Shown here piece after piece: positions 30,607 to 32,868 of a DNA stretch of 32,868 nucleotides (its first letter is position 1; each line of letters begins with the position of its first letter). The notes below the pieces were generated by a model that worked only from the letters and a program-made list of their open reading frames with translations, searched no databases and was not told the DNA's origin. The stretch spans positions 1-32,868 of IMG/VR virus record IMGVR_UViG_3300042520_002253. One strand, written 5' to 3'. A program made the translations under genes and the position numbers. This DNA is from a virus.

Positions 30607-31498
30607 CCTGCTGCAATCCTTCATCGTTATTCCTTGACTGCTCAATTTCAATCCTAATTTTTTGTTTAATTCTTTCTGTAAGTTCTGTAATTCCTCGCTC
30701 CTGAATTTCGGTGCGGGTAAGTGGTTGTGTAAATGTTCCATTGTTTTTTGTTTTAGTTGTTAAATCTTTAAATATTTCCCAGTAATTAATTCCCTCTTTA
30801 TTTTTCAATCTTAATTTTAAGATAGTTTGAAAATTATTACTCCAAAAACTATCATTTCTTCCATTTTTGATTATTTGTAAAATTTGATGAAAATCTAAAT
30901 TTTCTAATCGAATTAATTTATCAATACAATCCAACCATTTGTTTTTTTGATTTTCATTTTTAGGAATAAATTGAGAATTGAAATATTGAAGAATATGATC
31001 ATAAAAATTAATTATTTCCTCCGAAAATTCATTTTTCGGGGTTATAGATTCTTTATTATCTATATTAATTCTTTTTTCTTCTTTACTTTCTTTTTTTTCT
31101 TTACTTTCTTTAATTGGTGTCATTTGCGTTTCATCTGCGTTTCGTTTGCGTGTCATTTGCGTTTCATCTGCGTTTCGTTCTCCTTGATAACTCTCGTAGT
31201 TACAAATAGTTATCCGTGTCGTTACTTGTTCCGATTTTAGTACAATCATTGAATCACTTTCGAGCAACTTTAGAAACCGTCTTACTTTTGATTTATTACT
31301 ATTCCATCGTAAAGAAAGTGAATCTAAACTATACAATAATTCCCCTCTTTTACAAGTCAATAACATACCTTTTATTACAACTTTATTATCAGAATAGTTT
31401 GCCAATACAAGTAAATCAACCCAACATTTAAACTTCCAGTCGTCTTTAAATATCCAATGTTTAACAACATTTCTATCTAATTTTATCCAGTTACTCAT
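30566..31498 (-). CDS. DnaD-like replication initiator with internal iterons
   Basis: A 310-aa protein. Residues 1 to about 95 form a DnaD/replisome-organiser-type winged helix (WIKLDRNVVKHWIFKDDWKF, LLTCKRGELLYSLDSLSLRW, SKVRRFLKLLESDSMIVLKS). Residues 112-130 contain an 11-residue duplication (RNADETQMTRK, then RNADETQMTPI) encoded by 11-bp DNA iterons, followed by a Lys/Glu-rich linker. The C-terminal part (FYDHILQYFNSQF, FWSNNFQTILKL) resembles the DnaD C-terminal domain that binds DNA or helicase. The arrangement resembles the lambda O gene, in which the origin lies inside the initiator gene. Confidence 0.8.
   Translation of the reverse strand: MSNWIKLDRNVVKHWIFKDDWKFKCWVDLLVLANYSDNKVVIKGMLLTCKRGELLYSLDSLSLRWNSNKSKVRRFLKLLESDSMIVLKSEQVTTRITICNYESYQGERNADETQMTRKRNADETQMTPIKESKEKKESKEEKRINIDNKESITPKNEFSEEIINFYDHILQYFNSQFIPKNENQKNKWLDCIDKLIRLENLDFHQILQIIKNGRNDSFWSNNFQTILKLRLKNKEGINYWEIFKDLTTKTKNNGTFTQPLTRTEIQERGITELTERIKQKIRIEIEQSRNNDEGLQQDEQFSTDSFDYEL
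31114..31176. repeat. Five 11-bp tandem iterons inside the initiator gene (candidate origin)
   Basis: TGCGTKTC occurs at 31125, 31136, 31147, 31158 and 31169 with a period of exactly 11 bp; a degenerate sixth copy (TTGGTGTC) starts at 31114. Two 30-bp stretches, 31117-31146 and 31150-31179, are identical. On the lower-coordinate side lies a T/C- and A/T-rich tract (about 31010-31112) that could melt. Iterons beside an AT-rich tract inside an initiator gene are the classic plan of a lambdoid-type phage origin. Confidence 0.65.
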
Positions 31499-31500
31499 AC

Positions 31501-31707
31501 TTATTTCATTTCCTTATGTAATAAATGTAAAGCACCAATGAACCTATAAACATCTTTTTTATCTAAATTTATGCTTATCCATTCATCAGAATTTTGATAG
31601 TGCTTCATGGAAAATACAGTATTTTCTTCTAATACAATACCGCCTTCTTTTTCTTGTATCAATTCAATTTCTAAATCAATACCATCATTTGAAAATTTGT
31701 AAATCAT
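31501..31707 (-). CDS. Small protein of unknown function (68 aa)
   Basis: A 68-aa acidic protein (MIYKFSNDGIDLEIELIQEK, GGIVLEENTVFSMKHYQNSD, ending ALHLLHKEMK). It looks like several beta strands followed by a helix. It is the first gene behind the structured RNA/terminator at 31728-31821, with only 20 or so bases between them, so its expression should depend on read-through. The initiator gene starts 3 bases after its stop. No family was recognised. Confidence 0.7.
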   Translation of the reverse strand: MIYKFSNDGIDLEIELIQEKEGGIVLEENTVFSMKHYQNSDEWISINLDKKDVYRFIGALHLLHKEMK

Positions 31708-31727
31708 AATAAATAAATTTTAATTAA

Positions 31728-31821
31728 ATAAAAAAACCCTATCAAATCGGTAGGAGTCTCACGTCTACTTCATTGACAGGGTTTCAATTTCTTTTAGTTC
31801 ACTATGTTTGAGACTCGAACT
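31728..31821 (-). ncRNA. Structured RNA with complementary hairpin loops (kissing-loop candidate)
   Basis: On the minus strand, hairpin 1 (TAGTTC 31822-31817 with GAACTA 31800-31795) has a 16-base loop containing GAGTCTCA (31816-31809). Hairpin 2 is a 12-bp stem (31784-31773 with 31745-31734, one G-U pair) with an inner GTAG/CTAC stem and an 11-base loop containing TGAGACTC (31761-31754). The two 8-mers are perfect complements, which allows a kissing interaction. Hairpin 2 is followed by a T-run, so it is also a terminator. The inferred transcription start (31821) falls exactly at hairpin 1. It may be a stand-alone sRNA or an attenuator. Confidence 0.65.
31730..31784 (-). terminator. Terminator hairpin of the structured RNA / operon attenuator
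   Basis: Stem AAACCCTGTCAA with TTGATAGGGTTT (12 bp with one G-U pair), followed by TTTTATTTAA on the minus strand. It lies about 23 bases before the ATG at 31707 with no room for another promoter, so the operon behind it must be read through this site. Confidence 0.8.
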
Positions 31822-31827
31822 ACAACA

Positions 31828-31835
31828 CAAATATA
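31828..31835 (-). promoter_or_regulatory. Promoter -7 element of the structured RNA
   Basis: TATATTTG on the minus strand, a perfect TAnnTTTG. A clear TTG is missing at -33; TTTT 17 bases upstream is the nearest match. The inferred start is the A at 31821, which is the first base of the 5-bp core of hairpin 1. Confidence 0.65.
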
Positions 31836-31840
31836 ATAAA

Positions 31841-32020
31841 TTATTTTGAATTAAAATACACTTTTCCATTTCCATACGCATCACATTTTTTTGGTGCTGC
31901 GCAACTGGTAAAAATCATTGTTAAAAAACAAATAATGATTACTAAAAGAATAATTATTCCGTGAAGAATTAACCTAACAATTCTAAATTCTTCTTCTAAA
32001 TTTGGATCACGTTCTATCAT
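31841..32020 (-). CDS. 59-aa membrane or lipoprotein-like peptide
   Basis: A short gene from ATG 32020 to TAA 31841-31843. An acidic N-terminus (MIERDPNLEEEF) precedes a hydrophobic segment (LILHGIIILLVIIICFLTMI, about 18-37), then FTSCAAPKKCDAYGNGK. Bacteroidota lipoproteins often have SC-A/G after the hydrophobic part, so Cys40 may be lipidated, although the N-terminus is longer and more acidic than usual. A plain single-pass protein is the alternative. It overlaps the previous gene as ATGA and is the last early gene before the structured RNA. A role at the cell envelope, for example in superinfection exclusion, is possible. Confidence 0.65.
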   Translation of the reverse strand: MIERDPNLEEEFRIVRLILHGIIILLVIIICFLTMIFTSCAAPKKCDAYGNGKVYFNSK

Positions 32021-32244
32021 AAAGTTTTGAAATATACGTTAACAAGTTCTTCAATTGATAAACCAATATGCTTATCCCCATTGTCGCGCACCCAAACAAA
32101 AAAATTAACAACAAACTCTTTTTCTTTTTCAAGATAGTTTGAGTATTTATTAATAAAATTCCTTCCTTTTGTTGTGTGAACGTCAAATAATTCACGATAA
32201 TTAGCTTCTAAATCGCTAAATACTTCTTGTACTGGTGTTTTCAT
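32017..32244 (-). CDS. Small protein of unknown function (75 aa)
   Basis: A 75-aa protein (MKTPVQEVFSDLEANYRELF, YSNYLEKEKEFVVNFFVWVR, HIGLSIEELVNVYFKTL). It is helical and charged. Proteins with an MKTPxQE start and an LEKEK...V/I motif are frequent in Flavobacterium-type phages, but their function is not known to me. It overlaps its neighbours as ATGA on both sides, showing tight translational coupling. Confidence 0.72.
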   Translation of the reverse strand: MKTPVQEVFSDLEANYRELFDVHTTKGRNFINKYSNYLEKEKEFVVNFFVWVRDNGDKHIGLSIEELVNVYFKTL

Positions 32245-32456
32245 CTTTTAAAAAAATATTTAAAATTATTAATCTTGGTAAACACAAACTTTCCGTTTAC
32301 ACGTTGCATCAAACCTCCTTGCGTTTTGCTTCGTTTTAACACACAAAAACGACATTCTACAACTTTACCCTTATTAGATTTCAATTGATACGCTGAATCG
32401 TCTTTATGGAAGAATATAAGTGGGTATTTACGTTTGCAAGTAAAACAAGATTTCAT
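32241..32456 (-). CDS. Small Cys-rich, possibly zinc-binding protein (71 aa)
   Basis: A 71-aa basic protein with CFTC near residues 4-7 and CRFC at 36-39, giving a two-CxxC pattern (C-x2-C...C-x2-C) typical of a small zinc ribbon or finger. It is Lys/Arg-rich (MKSCFTCKRKYPLIFFHKDD, VLKRSKTQGGLMQRVN) and so may bind nucleic acid. It overlaps the genes on both sides as ATGA. No named family was recognised. Confidence 0.72.
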   Translation of the reverse strand: MKSCFTCKRKYPLIFFHKDDSAYQLKSNKGKVVECRFCVLKRSKTQGGLMQRVNGKFVFTKINNFKYFFKR

Positions 32457-32668
32457 AGTTTATTAAATTTTTTATCAAAGAAAAGTTCATATATTCTTAT
32501 CGAACCTAATCCACTATCTTTTTCTACTTCAACCATACATTGTGTTCCAAACATAATTAATTGGTCTCTTTCCATTTCTTTAGCTTTGTTAATTAAATTT
32601 TGATGATATAAACTTAAATCAATACTTTCTAATTTAAGCTTTTCTACTAAAAAATCAATTGCTGTCAT
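32453..32668 (-). CDS. Small protein of unknown function (71 aa)
   Basis: A 71-aa protein (MTAIDFLVEKLKLESIDLSL, LINKAKEMERDQLIMFGTQC, VEKDSGLGSIRIYELFFDKK). It is mostly helical. The AKEMERDQLI stretch resembles a motif common in small proteins of flavobacterial phages, whose function is unknown to me. It begins as ATGA after the gene that crosses the genome join, in an unbroken chain of coupled small genes. Confidence 0.72.
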   Translation of the reverse strand: MTAIDFLVEKLKLESIDLSLYHQNLINKAKEMERDQLIMFGTQCMVEVEKDSGLGSIRIYELFFDKKFNKL

Positions 32669-32868
32669 AAACTATCGTATATTAATTTTTCACTTTCACT
32701 CAAATCACTAATTTTACACGTAAATCCGTTGAGCATTTCTTCTTCTGAAAAATACGCTTCCTTTTTACCTCCAATTGCACCCCTTGAATAGCAAGTAGTA
32801 TTGTATAGCTTTCTAATTGCGATATGCTTTGCGTATGCTGAACTAACATTGAACTTTTTACAAATCTT
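32665..32868 (-). CDS. Small HTH-like protein, 3' part (gene crosses the genome join)
   Basis: The C-terminal part of the 92-aa protein that starts at 202. It enters from the right edge, covers the repeated 127 bp and ends at TGA 32665-32667 after ...FTCKISDLSESEKLIYDSL. The 127 bp are counted twice in this window, so the true gene has 279 bases. The TGA overlaps the ATG of the next gene. Confidence 0.78.
   Translation of the reverse strand, partial: KICKKFNVSSAYAKHIAIRKLYNTTCYSRGAIGGKKEAYFSEEEMLNGFTCKISDLSESEKLIYDSL
32742..32868. repeat. 127-bp terminal direct repeat, right copy
   Basis: Identical to bases 1-127. Removing one copy gives a circle of 32,741 bp in which the gene at the join is intact. 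Confidence 0.9.

Noticed and set aside
30607-30741. Upstream start at 30741 for the helicase-loader candidate
   Set aside because: It would overlap the initiator gene by 176 bases, far more than any other pair here; ATG 30606 leaves 41.
31117-31179. CRISPR-like direct repeats
   Set aside because: The repeats are 11-bp tandem units inside a coding gene without spacers, and no cas genes are present.
31811-31822. tRNA T-arm (GTTCGAGTC) suggesting a tRNA gene
   Set aside because: No acceptor stem, D-arm or anticodon arm can be formed around it; the bases belong to hairpin 1 of the structured RNA.
32007-32195. Overlapping minus-strand ORF of 62 aa
   Set aside because: It is in another frame of the 75-aa gene at 32017-32244, which has clean ATGA overlaps on both sides.

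Overview
The window looks like one complete, circularly closed genome of a tailed siphovirus infecting a member of the Bacteroidota, most likely a Flavobacterium or close relative. The DNA is very AT-rich. Several intergenic regions carry the Bacteroidota promoter form (TTG or TTTG, 16-23 bp, then TAnnTTTG), and the tail, holin and replication proteins resemble those of flavobacterial phages. The first 127 bases are repeated exactly as the last 127 bases, and a 92-codon gene reads in frame across that join. The unique genome is therefore about 32,741 bp. No integrase, excisionase or CI-like repressor, and no tRNA or CRISPR array, was recognised, so there is no visible lysogeny module.

Almost every gene is on the minus strand; read the layout from high to low coordinates. 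(1) Positions 955 to 1, continuing across the join from 32741 to 31841, hold a run of very small, often ATGA-overlapping early genes: HTH proteins, one-helix membrane peptides, a Cys-rich protein and a lipoprotein-like peptide. (2) Positions 31835-31728 hold a promoter followed by a structured RNA whose two hairpin loops are complementary over 8 nt (a possible kissing loop) and which ends in an intrinsic terminator. (3) Positions 31707-29476 hold replication genes: a DnaD-like initiator with internal 11-bp iterons, a possible helicase loader and a RusA resolvase. (4) Positions 29395-24607 hold a recombination operon: Rad50/SbcC-like ATPase, RecT, a metallo-beta-lactamase-fold protein broken by an in-frame stop, an SSB-like protein, a winged helix and a secreted RlpA-like protein. 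(5) Positions 24490-20887 hold small genes, a PLD-type nuclease and the terminase subunits. (6) The portal gene (19680-20897) is alone on the plus strand. (7) Positions 19607-1046 hold the morphogenesis and lysis operon: prohead protease, HK97-type capsid, connectors, tail tube, tape measure, hub, fibres, holin, a second membrane protein and an M15 endolysin, ending in a strong terminator.

The regulation visible in the sequence is unusual. Two early promoters share the same 30-bp inverted repeat (TGTTTCT-N16-AGAAACA) over the -33 region, which suggests one regulator. Two operons have a hairpin terminator between promoter and first gene, which suggests attenuation. Terminator-like hairpins follow the two most abundant virion proteins, the capsid and the tail tube.

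The two most exciting candidates are the kissing-loop RNA at 31728-31821 and the CTT-TAA-CTT site at 26101-26109 in the metallo-beta-lactamase-fold gene. At the latter, a ribosome hop over the stop would rebuild the family's metal-binding motif exactly, and a 9-bp hairpin abuts the take-off codon.
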